The notes beneath the pieces were generated by a model. The model was not told where the DNA came from. It saw only the letters and a program-made list of their open reading frames with translations, and did not search any database. The translations under genes and the position numbers were made by a program. A stretch of DNA of 64,000 nucleotides from Trachythela sp. YZ-2020. Taxonomy: Eukaryota; Cnidaria; Anthozoa; Malacalcyonacea; Clavulariidae. Of this stretch, positions 12,283-23,757 are shown piece by piece (position 1 is the stretch's first letter; each line of letters opens with the position of its first letter). The DNA is taken from assembly GCA_016169945.1 (NCBI GenBank), contig JADLSH010000377.1:434001-498000 (forward strand), given 5' to 3'.

Positions 12283-12619
12283 TGTTACTTTAACACCCAT
12301 GTTCTACATCCAGAAACGGTGCTAATTTAGCACTACGAATAACAAATGTTTAACACCCGTAGAGGTGTTATTTTAAGACCCAAAAATTAGCACCAGAAAC
12401 CGGTGTTATTGTAACACTTGCACTCCTCTTGTAGGTGCTAATTTAACACTTCTAAAGTGGTGTTAAACAAATCGAGTGTTAAATTGACCCTTTGTATTTC
12501 TTTGGTGTTAAATTAGCACTGAATTAGGTGCTAAAATGACACTTTCTATTTAGCACCACCCTTAGGTGTCAATCTAACACCAGTCGAGGTGCTATTTTAA
12601 CACTCTAAAATTAACAGTG
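12283..12619. repeat. Right subterminal palindrome array
   Basis: About a dozen palindromes of the same class as 8607-9075 (for example GGTGTTA...TAGCACC and GGTGCTAATTTAACACT), ending in the terminal repeat AAAATTAACAGTG. The array is not a copy of the left one; only the motif and spacing are shared. Confidence 0.88.
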
Positions 12620-13130
12620 CATTAATCAATTTTCGTAAACTCGCGTTCTTATTGGTCAATTTGTACCACGTGTGTGCATTTTATATAGCAACAACGCACG
12701 GCCCTGCCGTTATAGTTTATATCAGCACGGCAAGATGGCGCCCGAATTCACGAATGGAAAAGTTTATAATCCAAATATATAAGTAAGACAATTCCAAAAC
12801 CACGAAGTGGCCAAATATTAATTTATAAAATAATTATATATTTAAACGTAAACATTTATTGTTTATTTAGTTTACTTTATGAGTGGCGAAGCATGTTGAA
12901 AATATATTTGTAATTCGGCAGACAGATTCAAAACAACAACAAAGTTGTTTCTTATATAAAAGCTATTTGTCGTTTTAAAATATTCTAAAAACACTTTTGA
13001 ATATTATCAAAACTAAACAAGGAACTAGTAAACCGTTAATTCACCAAAGTTTATAGAATGTTTTTGCTCATATTTCATAAATAAAAAAATACTGCCAAAG
13101 CGTTTATTCAAATTGAATATTAAAACGTTT
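12620..13130. other. Possible body of a third hairpin-ended element
   Basis: No gene supported. On the minus strand a GACCAAT...GCGAG motif (about 12640-12659) resembles the CCAATCAGATTGCGAG box at the right end of the element at 38254-38960, and the hairpin at 13131-13298 would be the other end. This is tentative. Confidence 0.3.
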
Positions 13131-13298
13131 AAAGCACTCTTTGTTCGTGCATTATCGTGTTTACAAGCACTCGTTCACGAACAAGGAACTCGACGTTTAA
13201 TACTGCACTCGGCTGCATCTCGTGCAGTATTAAACACTCGTTCCTTGTTCGTGAACTCGTCCTTGTAAATCCCGATAATACACTCACAGAGTGCTTTA
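13131..13298 (-). repeat. GA-punctuated hairpin 3
   Basis: A roughly 80-bp-arm palindrome centred near 13215. On the minus strand every module is preceded by GA (TC on plus at 13171, 13190, 13209, 13220, 13238 and 13257). The 17-nt module 13240-13256 is the exact reverse complement of 13173-13189; the next module pair (13192-13208 and 13222-13237) is nearly perfect. The stem sequence is unrelated to hairpins 1 and 2. Confidence 0.88.
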
Positions 13299-14280
13299 AT
13301 CCTTAATTAACGATTGACAACATTGAGACAGTTTAGTAAAAATATATTTTAGAAAAGAATATAACATCGTTTAGACGGTTAAGACGTTTTCAATAGAACG
13401 TGTATGAAAAATTCAAAATATTGTCAAGTTTCGATTCTTACTGCAGAAGCATCTACTATTTAAGGCTTTTCATTTCGTGTTAATTCAGAATATTTCAAGC
13501 ATTATATAAACAATAAAAATTGCAAACTATGCTAATATATTTTCCAGATGTGCGTTGCTATGCATTTTAAACAGATGGTAATAATTTATGCTTTTTGCCC
13601 ATCATATAAATATTTTTGAAAAGCCGAGACGAATGATTTATATTGACCTGCTAAATTATGAGATGCTTCCTCGTTATTGCATATGTAAATACCCGAGACC
13701 AGGCACGTTTCGCGCCCAGAATAGTACGAATTCAGTAGCCAATATCAGGTTTACAAACCCCTGTGAGACAAGAAGAGCTGATGAAAAGACACAGGCACGT
13801 CCCGATTCATGAGTCGACCTGCACTAGCTACAGAAATATAGTAGAGTCTTAGGAGTGGGGTTAGCGAAAGCAGAGGAGCGAGGAGAGGGGTGGAGGACGT
13901 GTCATCAGGACAATCTCCAGCTCTTGATTGGCGAGTGTTCAGCCAGCACCAACACTGAGAGCACGATGCTGCTTGAAAATTTGTCTGTTGATATGTTGGA
14001 AAAGACAGTCTGTCTATCATAACCTACCAGTCCACTACACCATTGTGCGTGTAAAGTGGACTGGAACACAGGCTATCATATACTTGCTTGACTGCATTGA
14101 TTGCAATTGTAGGACAAGGTACATGTACAAGTTGTGATTGCCAGAATAAAGCAAGTCTAATGAAGATGAGGAAGATTATGATATGACCCATTCGGATGAG
14201 GAAGAAGAAGTGCCAAGTTCTGATGATTTGCGACTCTGGTTGAAAGAGCTTAGTTTAAAATTCTAATTTCCAGATTATTA
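13299..14280. other. Unassigned, with a possible coding scrap
   Basis: Mostly AT-rich. At about 14154-14266 (plus) a short open frame encodes an acidic tail (NEDEEDYDMTHSDEEEEV) ending LRLWLKELSLKF-stop. It could be the last exon of a decayed gene; no upstream exon was found. Confidence 0.3.
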
Positions 14281-14558
14281 CAGTCGATTACAACAATGCA
14301 AACTTTTCACTAAAATATTCCGAACTTCGTTCCGAACTTCGGAAATTCGTCGCGAAGTCCAAAAGTTCATAATGAAATTCCTATGCCAGTTTGTAAGCAA
14401 ACCCTCTGATTGGTTACTAGAGAAAAAGCAGCCAATCAAGTGCTCAATTTAGAAACCCGCTCCGAATTTCATTATGAACTTTTGAACTTCGCAACGAATT
14501 TCAGAAGTTCGAAACGAAGTTCGCAACATTTGAGTGAAAAGTTAGTTGAAATCGACTG
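14281..14558. mobile_element. Palindromic MITE with TA target (Tc1/mariner-type)
   Basis: Terminal repeats CAGTCGATT and AATCGACTG flanked by TA on both sides. The arms (about 110 bp each) are rich in GAACTTCG-type palindromes; the centre contains the box CCAATCAAGTG. No coding capacity. The TA target and CAGT-type end fit a Tc1/mariner-derived MITE. Confidence 0.75.
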
Positions 14559-14938
14559 TAAACGAAGAAACTCATTATCATGAAACAGAATGGAGATATA
14601 AATATGCACCTATCATTGTTTTGATGTGAAACGCAGGGTAGCTGACTAGGTGACCATGTTACATAATTCAAGGAATATTTTTCATTTAACTTTGCCACAG
14701 AAAGGAGTGTCAGGGTCGCCACAACAGTATACAACAATTACTGCAGGCCCTATAACAAATACGATATAAACATACAATTAAATTAAATTTAGAGAACAGT
14801 ACAACTACTAAGAAAAACAAGAGAGTTACTACAAGCAGTATTACATTTTAAACAGGTTCAGGTTCATAGTTTATATTTATGGCAGTAGTGAAATATCCAT
14901 ATTAAAATAGCGAGTCAAATCTAGATAATGCATCAGTT

Positions 14939-15420
14939 AATTCTAGTACTACCCATCCCCCTGGGCATTTGCACTTATTTTTTGTCTAAGTGTACAATTC
15001 CCTGGGGCAGGGCAGAGAAAATGCAACAAAGCCCCATCCCGGGGCAAAAAATTTAGCCAACTGCCGGCCCCGGGGCACACCAACACATAGATTTGTAAGA
15101 ATATCAGGATAAAAGTTTTATATTCTTAAATAAATTATATAATTATGTTTTAGCTTTGTAAAAACGAGCAAGTTTTGCTTTAGAAGTTATATTGCTTGTG
15201 TGTATGGCACAAATGCTTTCATCCATATTCATGATAGTACACGTGTTCGCTGTAGCTGCTGCCGAAGCCAGAATAATTTCTGGAGAGAGAGACAAATGCC
15301 CCGCCGATGAACAAATTCCCGGCCCAGGGGAAATGTTGCAAGTACTAATGCCCGGCCACTGGACAACAAACGTTTGCAAATACCCACGTGTAGCCTTGGG
15401 GGATGGGCGATGCTAGAATT
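14939..15420. mobile_element. Inverted-repeat element (MITE), 0.48 kb
   Basis: Ends AATTCTAG...CCCATCCCCC and GGGGGATGGGCGA...CTAGAATT are inverted relatives. The interior is rich in CCCCGGGG-like strings. Class not assigned. Confidence 0.6.
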
Positions 15421-16078
15421 GATTGAAATATAAGGCTAAATACTGTTGTTTGAGTTCATCAGGAAGAATTAATTATCCATTTTGTTGTTGTTGTTCTGTT
15501 CATCTGTTGATGAATGTGTATGTCACCGTTTTGCATTTTCTATCTATACGGAACAGGATTTGCAACACAGGTTTTGATACCAAACAGTTTTTCATCACAA
15601 AGAAAAGTTATATATTGAATCTACCAAGACCTCTGTCAGTAATAAACAATTAAACAGATTCCACTGTAAATGTTTTCACTAGTATTGTCACTTATATCCC
15701 ACCACATTACCGCGAATAAAACCGAAAATGTCTCCACGGAACATCCCTTTGAAGCCCGTCAAGCGATAGTCATATATTCTGTCAATCCAAACATCTTTCG
15801 GAACGAAACCTCGGTAACATATTGTCATTTTCCCCATCAAAATGACTAAAAAGCAACAATTCTGAAACGCCATATTTACTTTATGTCACCGGATGTTTGA
15901 AAAACTATATGTAAAAATTAATCAATGTGGAACCATGAAATACTCTATATATAATGCATATTACACCAAGTACCCCCAAAAAATACGAAAATATAGATGA
16001 AATGTCGCAAATCGGACTCAGTTAGGTTTTGCAAGTCCAATAGGTTGAGAGTTATAGGCTTATACGATTCCAGGCGTA
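15421..16078. other. No gene recognised
   Basis: Only short frames without recognisable motifs. A 61-codon minus-strand frame (15688-15873) has no family resemblance I can name. Confidence 0.4.
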
Positions 16079-16725
16079 TTGTTAACATTAGCCATGTCAA
16101 TTACAGATCGCTTCTCATCTCACAAAGCTATCCTCGCCGACTTTTCCTTACTTGATCCTGAGATGTTCCAAGATATCAACTCCAGCAAGAGTTTACTGCC
16201 AGATGCTTTTCAAAATGTTGCACAAAATTATGGCTTTAATGATGGAAAGCTGAAGAAAGAGTACATGTTGTTCGCGGGACTTATTCAAAGCTCAAGGAAC
16301 CGGAAAACAACCGTCCTCCTAAAGATACTCCTCCAAGAAGTAATCATGATATCAATTTTAATCGAGAAAATTATATCATGGTTTTGAAAGTACTGTCTAA
16401 GTTTAATCTCCAGAGTGCACTTCCAAAACTGTGCTGTACACCGTGTACAACACAGTGGTAACGTTTCCTATTGGTTCCACACTATGCGAACGTACATTTT
16501 CTAAACTTGTGTTTGTTAAAAAGAACTAGTGCGAGGTCGACCATGGGACAGCAGCGTTTAAATTTATTAATACTTATTAACGTTGAACAAGACTTGACGA
16601 AGACTCTAGATTATGAGGAGGTCATTAATTCATTGCAGACACGTCAAAAATTGTTGCAGTATTAGCTGATTATACAATGGAATCGATCTTTCGTGGTGGA
16701 TCCTCTATAATTTTCAGAATTTACA
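16079..16725 (+). pseudogene. hAT-family transposase, decayed C-terminal part
   Basis: The first open stretch contains SITDRFSSHKAILADFSLLD, as in the region before the dimerisation domain of hAT transposases. After a gap of frame breaks, a second stretch gives a GSTLCERTFSKL segment and then RSTMGQQRLNLLILINVEQD, the typical C-terminal hAT dimerisation motif (serine/arginine-rich strand followed by R-S-T-M and a leucine-rich helix). At least two frame changes separate these pieces, so the copy is dead. The N-terminal BED finger and catalytic part are missing. No terminal repeats were identified. Confidence 0.75.
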
Positions 16726-17696
16726 TTTGGGATACTATCGTAATTTCTACAGTTGTGTTTTTTCTGAAATATATTAAATATTACCCGTTTTGCTGCTTGA
16801 GGACGTGATATCCTTCATTCTAGACTAAATACGCCCGTGGCCATCTTTATGCATATAGAAGCGTATTTGATATCTGAACGAATTATATAAGTTCATCGCC
16901 TTACAAGCCAAGTTAACCGACGTAGTTCCTCATACTGTGGACAAATAATTCGACGAAGTAAAAGTTCACGCCCAAGTATGTCCAAACGAATAATTCGTAT
17001 TAAGAATGGAAGTGCAATTGTATTGTTACTCGCATCACATTTCATGAAAATTTTCCTGTAAAAGGGCCGTTCATTTTTTATCGAGGGGTTGGGCTTGTGG
17101 AATTTATTGTACCCCCTTAAATATTTAGCATGTTCACCCCCTCATACTCCGCATCATTTTCCAAGTGGCCCATCCCTAAATACGTATATATTTCTTATAT
17201 GACGACCCCCACATTCTCTCTTAAAATTTCCAAAGTACATTTAACCTTAAAAACCTCATTGTATAGTTAAATATCTTGCTTAAGATGTGTCACGATTTAT
17301 TTCAGCAGCAGTTGCAAGACTGCAGAAGCCAATTGCGTAGTCATTATATTGGGTCTCCCATATGTGGGGGTGTTCGAGGGCATGCACCCACGAAATTTGG
17401 AATTTTAGTACCCCAGAATGGCCATTTTGTGCGCTTACAGGGTGGCATTCTTGCAAACAGAACAACAAAACGTTGTATCGTTTTCTGCGTGCTCCTCCTC
17501 CTTTGCCAATATTTTTCGTGTGGCCCACCCTTTTAAGGCCATTATTTTGGATGGACCACCCCTAATTCCACCAGTGAGCTAATGCATGGGGCAAATTTTT
17601 CCTCGACCCAGGGTAGCCCGCGCGGTCAGGTCGCAATTTTAGCGACATATTTGGCGTCTTGAAATGTGTGGCTAACATGCCACGCAGGAGCGATGA
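16726..17696. other. Unassigned
   Basis: No supported gene. Several GGCCCACCC/GGGTTGGG-type short strings suggest fragments of a decayed element, without clear ends. Confidence 0.35.
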
Positions 17697-18955
17697 TTAT
17701 TTGTAAACGAAGCAAATTGAGCAAAAATACATCATTTTTCTGTGTCTATAATTAGCGCACTCAGTCTTGTCTCCCGATTTAAATATAGGTGAGATCACTG
17801 CAGTTTTCATATCTTCAGGAAAGATACCAGTTCTAAGAGATTGGTTAAAGATATTAACCAAGGATGGCGCTATGATATCTGCAGAGTCTTTCAACAATTT
17901 CGGTGAAATTTTGTCATGTCCTGTTGCCTTAGAAACTTTTATAGTTGAAAATAGATTAAATACTTTCTCGATTGAAACTGTCCGAATTTCAAAAGAGGAA
18001 TTCACAGAGGTAATATATGATTCTGTTTTTATGTTAGTTGCAGGTAGAGCATCAGCCAATTGAGGTATTAAAGGCATCAGCAATATGTTTAGGCTCAGTA
18101 ACAGAGAGATCACTCTCAACCTGAATCTCAGTAATGTTAGTAGTTTTGGAATGTCTTAATTGTCAGACAATTGTCAATGTCTTAATTGTGTTCCACATTG
18201 TTTTAGGGCTTTGATTATTTTCACTCAAGGCACTCATATAGTATTTAATTTTCGTGTTTTTAACGATCTTGTTAACTTCATTTCTTGCTCTTTTATACGC
18301 TTCGTGCACATTCTTTGAGCCTGATTTTACGGCCCTTTTCTCAAGATAATCTCTATTTTGCATACTTTTCTTGATGTTATCTGTAATCCAAGGAGCATAC
18401 CCACTTCTAACTTTCCGTGTTATTGGTGGCGCATGTAAATCAGCAACCGCCAAGAATTTTGATTTCCATTCTTCCCAAAGAATATTTGGGTTTGTAAGGT
18501 TTGATTGTGTTTGGAAGATTTCATTTAAATCAGTTCTAAAAGCATTAATTTCGAAATATTTATACTGTCTTGTGTTGACAATTTTTGGCTCTTTTCGGGG
18601 GATTGAGACTTTTCGGCAGACGTAAATCATGCTGTGATCGCTTATTCCTATGTGTTCCACGCCCGAGTGAATAATCAGTTCTGGCTTGTTGCTGAATGCC
18701 AAGTCAATTAACGTACTTGAGGTTTCAGTTATTTTCGTTGATTCTTTAATTAATTGTTCGTATTGAAATGTTTGAGCAAGATCAACAATTCATTTTGTCT
18801 GAGGTGAAATCGTACTTTCTCTAAGATTATTCCAGTCACAGTCGAAATCTCCAATTGTGATAGCTTCCTTATTTTCAGAATCTATTTTTGTAATACACTC
18901 CTCATAATCGCTAAACAAATCGAGACTTGTACCCGGGGGTCTATACCACCACAGT
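17697..18955 (-). pseudogene. LINE copy 2: endonuclease end, linker and start of RT
   Basis: Reading on minus from 18955: WYRPPGTSLDLFSDYEE and ITIGDFDCDWNN (endonuclease/exonuclease/phosphatase fold, GDFN-type motif), then an SNKPELIIHSGVEHIGISDHS segment with the SDH catalytic motif, a basic linker (18702-18163), and the pre-RT box KATGHDKISPKLLKDSAD (18119-17697). Two frame breaks, one a small local duplication near 18170, and loss of everything after the first RT motifs make it non-functional. It is the same family as copy 1. The 5' side stops where copy 3 starts. Confidence 0.85.
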
Positions 18956-19108
18956 TAATAGAAGGGAGATGGTTAGGCATCAGGTACACCACACAAACTT
19001 AGACTATGGGCACACGCAAAGCTCTAAACCTCGAAATTTTTTTCCGAAAATTTTTCGAAGGAATTGGCATTGGAGGAAAAAAGCAAAGAAAATAAATTAC
19101 CCCCACGT

Positions 19109-22050
19109 ATGGAGCCGTACCAACCAAAGAATGAACAATTCGAGAATGAACAATTCCTTCCTATTCCGGTCAGAATTACCAATAGAAACTCCGTCTTGGG
19201 ATGCTTTCCGCCATTCCGTCAATCACACTCTGGACCAGTATGGAACTATGGTATAAATAATAAATATATTTTACAACGTCAGGTGCCCGAATGTCTCTCT
19301 TTTCACAATTTAGTTTTTATCAAGAGTTGCAAATCAAACAGTATTAATCAAAATACTATTTCAAAGGAACCAAATGTTATGGGCAAAGTGGCTGCAGTTT
19401 CTATAAGTAAAGAATTCGTGCCTTCTCTGTTGTTGTCCAACACAATGTCTTTGGCACCAAAAATTGACGAAATTGTGGAAACTATATTGGCGTCAGATAT
19501 TGATATTGCCATGTTTACAGAGACTTGGTTAAGGGAAACAATACCTAATGAAGCAATTAGTATACCCAACTATCAATTGCTAAGACGTGATCGGGATCAT
19601 AAATTACATGGAGGTGTCTGCTTATATGTAAAATCATCAATATTTTGTCGACAGTTAATCGATGTACAAAGTGAAAATATGGAAGTGCTATGGGCCCTTT
19701 TACATCCCCGCCGTCTACCTAGAGGATACAACCAACTCATAGTGGGAGTAGTTTATCACCCACCCGGAGAAGACAACGACAGCATGATTTCCTACTTAAG
19801 AAACTCGTTGGAATATTTTGAGTCATCTTTCCCAAACAGTGCGATTATCGTTGCTGGTGATTTTAATAAATTGAAATTGAAACATACTGCAAAACTATTT
19901 CAATTAAAATCAATGATAAAATTCCCAACACGAGGTACTAACATCTTGGATCAGATCTTTTCTAATCTAGAAAAATTTTACAACTCTCCCAGTAGTGCGC
20001 CACCTTTTGGTCTATCAGATCATATTACAATTAAAGTCAAACCCAGAGACCGTGTTTCATCTGGCGGATCTCAAACAAAAGTAATCAAAGTTAGAGACAA
20101 ACGAAAAAGCAAACAAGCAAGCCTTGGCCAGTTTTTGGCTGAAGTTCCATGGTCACGTATGTTGTCCACCGACCTTACATGTGAGCAGAACATGGAAATA
20201 ATGACAGATATTATTAACTATGGATTAAACACTCTCATGCCCCTATATTCTATAAAGGTCCATCAAAATGACCGCCCTTGGGTTACTAGTCATTTTAAAT
20301 CACTGATCTCTCGGAGACAAAAGGCCTTTGCATCTGGAAATTATGCTCTGTTCAAAGTTTTTCGTAATAAAGTTAACAGGGAGAGGAAGCGCATACGTAT
20401 ATCGTATTATAAGTCTAAAGTTGAAAACCTTAAAAATGTGAAACCTAGCAAATGGTGGCAGGAGGTTAAACAACTCTGTGGAAATCATAAATCATACACA
20501 AAGAACATTAAAGACATGTTATCGCCGGAATTAAGTTTTGATGAGGAAATGTTATGTGAAAAAATTAATGAATCTTTCCTTAATGCAATGAATGATTACT
20601 CTCCATTACCAGCCGATGCAGGTGTTAGAAACAATATCAATGAACAAATTACTACAGTCGATGAATTTGAGGTTGCAGCGAAATTAAAGAAAATAAGTCG
20701 CTCAAAATCTGGTGGCCCTGATGGTCTTGAAAACTGGCTATTAAAAGATTACGCAGATATCCTTGCATTACCTATCTCCATAATTTTAAACGTGTCATTT
20801 AAATCCTGTTGTGTTCCAAAACTGTGGAAATTGGCTGATGTGGTACCTCTGCCTAAAGTGTCCGCTATTGAAGATTTTGTTCGGGATTTAAGACCAATAT
20901 CACTCACCTCTAGCCTTTCTAAAATAGCAGAGGAGATTGTTATTGAAAAAGACTTGAGACCAGTCCTGCTAAGATCAATTGACCAAAAACAATTTGGTTT
21001 TATTCCTAATTCATCAACCACCCATGCTCTCATCTCACTGCATTTTTGGATTTCAAAAAGGCTTTTGACTTGATAGACCACAACGTATTGATTGCCAAAC
21101 TTATAAGTCTTGGAGTTAAATCTTCTACTATAAACTGGCTCATTGATTTCCTTCGAGATCGGCAACAAAGAGTTAAGCTTCACAGTCATTGTCTTTCTAG
21201 TTATAAATATGTGCCCGCAGGTGTACCGCAGGGGACTTGCTTAGGGCCTTGGCTCTTTCTGGCCATGATTAATGATCTCGGACTTACTGGCGAAAATGAA
21301 TCATTGATGTGGAAGTTTGCAGATGATACCACTACTTCCGAATTCATCTTACCGGATCAAGAAAGTTCTTTACAACATGAAATCAATCATATTGCTAAAT
21401 GGTCGAAAGACAATAAACTTATGCTAAATCCAAAGAAATGTAAGGAAATGATTATAAGTTTTAGAAAATCTAAACCAACGTTTAATGTGATTCAAATTAA
21501 TGAACAACCTGTTGAAAGAGTTCAAAAAGTGAAAATCCTGGGACTCACGATAAGAAATGACTTGAAATGGAATGACCATATAATTGATATCACTAAAAAA
21601 GCAGCAAAACGTATGTATCTTCTCAAGCAACTCAAGCGGGCTGATGTGGACACAAAATATTTGGTCTGCTTCTATTCCATAATAATAAGATCGATTCTCG
21701 AATATTCCTGCCAAGTATTTCATTCTGCTCTTCCAAATTATCTATCTGAGGAATTAGAGCGTATCCAAAAAAGAGCAATGCGTATCATATTTCCTGGTGT
21801 ACATTATAATGATGCACTTCTCGAAGCTAATATTCCAACATTATATAACAGACGCGAACTTCTCTGTAAGAAGTTCTTTGGAAAAATGGTGCAGGACAAC
21901 GATCACAAACTGGCTTGTTTGTTACCTGATAGGACTGATAGCACATGTAATCATTTGCGATCTCATAGAACTTTTCGTATAACCAAATGTAACACTAATC
22001 GCTACAAAATGTCTTTTATACCAAATTATGTAAATAAGTATGATTCTTAA
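19109..22050 (+). pseudogene. LINE pol: endonuclease plus reverse transcriptase, one internal break
   Basis: Makes the first-strand nick and copies element RNA at the target. The ATG at 19109 is the first plausible start. Endonuclease signs: a DIDIAMFTETWL segment, VVYHPPGED, VAGDFNK and GLSDHITI (SDH). RT signs: a SKSGGPDGL box, RPISLTSSLSKIAE, QFGFIPNSSTTHAL, then DFKKAFDLIDHN, AGVPQGTCLGPWLF, KFADDTTTSE (catalytic FADD) and a KILGLTIRNDLKW box. At about 21037-21060 the frame changes and roughly 20 residues between the STTHALISL and LDFKKAFD motifs are missing, which should inactivate RT. The rest, 334 codons, is open to a TAA at 22048-22050 that is also part of the TTAA target of the nested element. 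Confidence 0.9.
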
Positions 22051-23364
22051 GGTGGCTCCCTACAGTTCTGTAAAACTTTGGGCACTTCAGTAAATTTCGC
22101 TTTCAACTAAATTTATATTGGATATACTTACGACAGGGCAAAATGAGCATTCCAGGAGTGTAAAGAGGTATTGGGCTGTCTCTTTATGGACAAACAGGAA
22201 TAGTGTTAGTGTTGCTATGGCAACCATGCTGTCTTATCTTTTGCGTTTATATTGTCTAATTTCAGATTGAATTGATAATATCTTTTTTCTCCTTCGGTCA
22301 ATTTTTCTGAAATTTTTTTGGAAGATTAATGGTCCACCAAAGGGTAGTCCAATTTGAAGGGTAGTTTATAAGGCTAGTTTCGAGATATTTTGGAATTTCG
22401 ATTGCAGAGAAACCTCCTTGTAGAATTTTTTGAAATTTGGATATGTTTTTCTTCTTGTCTTATTTAACAAGTGTACAAAGTTTTAAAAAATTTCACCGAA
22501 GGAAACACGAGAAAAACAGCTTGAAAACCCATTTGAAGTTGCTGACGTGATTAAATATCGACTCGACAAGATCGCACTTTGCGCATGCGTAGAAATTATA
22601 ATACGTGAACAACACGAAATGAAACCACAACAATCAACGATCTGTGACCACAATAATGAAGCGAAACGCGTCAGTTTAGTTCATGCTTGGTTCTTTCACT
22701 TCTTTGACTTTGTTTATATAATTATATGTATTTTCATTCCTACTTTTGGCTTTGTGCTTTATATTATTTACATGTTTGAGGTGAAAAAGGAAGTTTAACA
22801 AGCAACACATTAATGTGAAAACCTTTCAAAACATTCAAACAACATGTATTTTTCATATAAAGACAACTCGTATAAAACCGTATAAAACTGTCTGTATTGT
22901 AGTTTTATGTGCTAGTTTAGCAGGTCAAACACTAATTGTGAATTGAGTTGAAAGATAGGAGTAACATATTATATTATATTACTTTGGCAGTTCTAGACTT
23001 CCTTGAACACAGTATAAAGTATAATTTCAGAATCTAATAGTAATAGTCAATGCAACCAGTCGAAGATTTTGCACATTATAAAAGAATATACGGAACGTAT
23101 ATAGGTAAAAAAAAAACTAAAAGAAAGCTTAGAAACTGGTTAAAAACATACATACTGTTTAAATTTCAAAGGTTTACGATTATAATGAAAAATTTGTGGT
23201 TTCTTCGCAGATATATTAAAAGTCTCCGAAAATAACTTCCCGCGGCTTGCTTCGAACATTTTTGCCGGGTGCCCGGTCACGAATATTCCACGCGTGGGAC
23301 GCGATCATGACGTCTGATCTATATAGATCGGATTTCAAACTGTACTTAACTGTAGGGAGCCACC
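22051..23364. mobile_element. TTAA-target element A (piggyBac-like, non-autonomous)
   Basis: Terminal repeats GGTGGCTCCCTACAGTT and AACTGTAGGGAGCCACC are flanked by TTAA at 22047-22050 and 23365-23368. The interior has no transposase. Its right half matches the left half of the copy at 60329-61769 in opposite orientation. It contains an X-box-like palindrome GTTGCTATGGCAAC near 22211. TTAA duplication points to piggyBac-type (or Kolobok-type) mobilisation; which one is undecided. Confidence 0.88.
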
Positions 23365-23757
23365 TTAATAGATATATAGTGTTTTAAATGTAATATATAG
23401 TTATATATATTAACTTTAATACTATAATATTAACTTTAACATACAAACATAATTTATATAAATGTATCTTTATCGTATACATGTAATTCAGTCATGTTGA
23501 CTGCAAGATGTATATTTTAATAAACGATTTGATTGATTGATTGATTGATTAGCCGGCAAACTTCAAAGGGAAAAAAGTCACGTGGTGACTTCGCGGCACG
23601 CGTTGTGAAAATGTTGTATAAATTTGCATAGGAGTGAACCACATTTCCGGATAAAGTATCAAATTTCAGGTTGTTTTCAAAGCAAAAGCGATGGGATTCT
23701 TTGAAGTAGTGCCACACAAGTACGTTTAGAAGATATTTAAGCTATTTTTAAAGTGGT

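Larger units (their letters stand above)
8607..12619. mobile_element. CACTG-ended DNA transposon with palindrome arrays at both ends (EnSpm/CACTA-like)
   Basis: The left end reads CACTGTTAATTTTGGGGTGT and the right end is its inverted relative (...AAAATTAACAGTG). Both ends are flanked by CA, a possible 2-bp target duplication. Each end carries a block of short palindromes of the type GGTGCTA-TTTTAACACC. CACTG/CACTA ends with repeat-rich subterminal regions are the hallmark of the CMC (EnSpm/CACTA) superfamily, where such repeats bind the transposase; the superfamily assignment is inference. The interior holds a decayed multi-exon minus-strand gene and a C2H2-like fragment. A shorter relative lies at 47938-48879. 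Confidence 0.7.
18956..23550 (+). mobile_element. LINE copy 3, nearly full length, with microsatellite tail, carrying a nested TTAA element
   Basis: It includes a 5' region, endonuclease and RT coding sequence (19109-22050) and a 3' untranslated part that resumes after the nested element at 23365. It ends in AATAAACGATTTGATTGATT with further GATT repeats (about 23513-23550). Short tandem-repeat tails are typical of CR1/L2-like LINEs. The exact 5' end is uncertain because copy 2 lies directly upstream in the opposite orientation. Confidence 0.8.

Noticed and set aside
12734..12783. Promoter and start codon (ATGGCGCCCGAATTC) near a TATATAG string
   Set aside because: The frame closes after about 15 codons and no splice donor of good quality follows.
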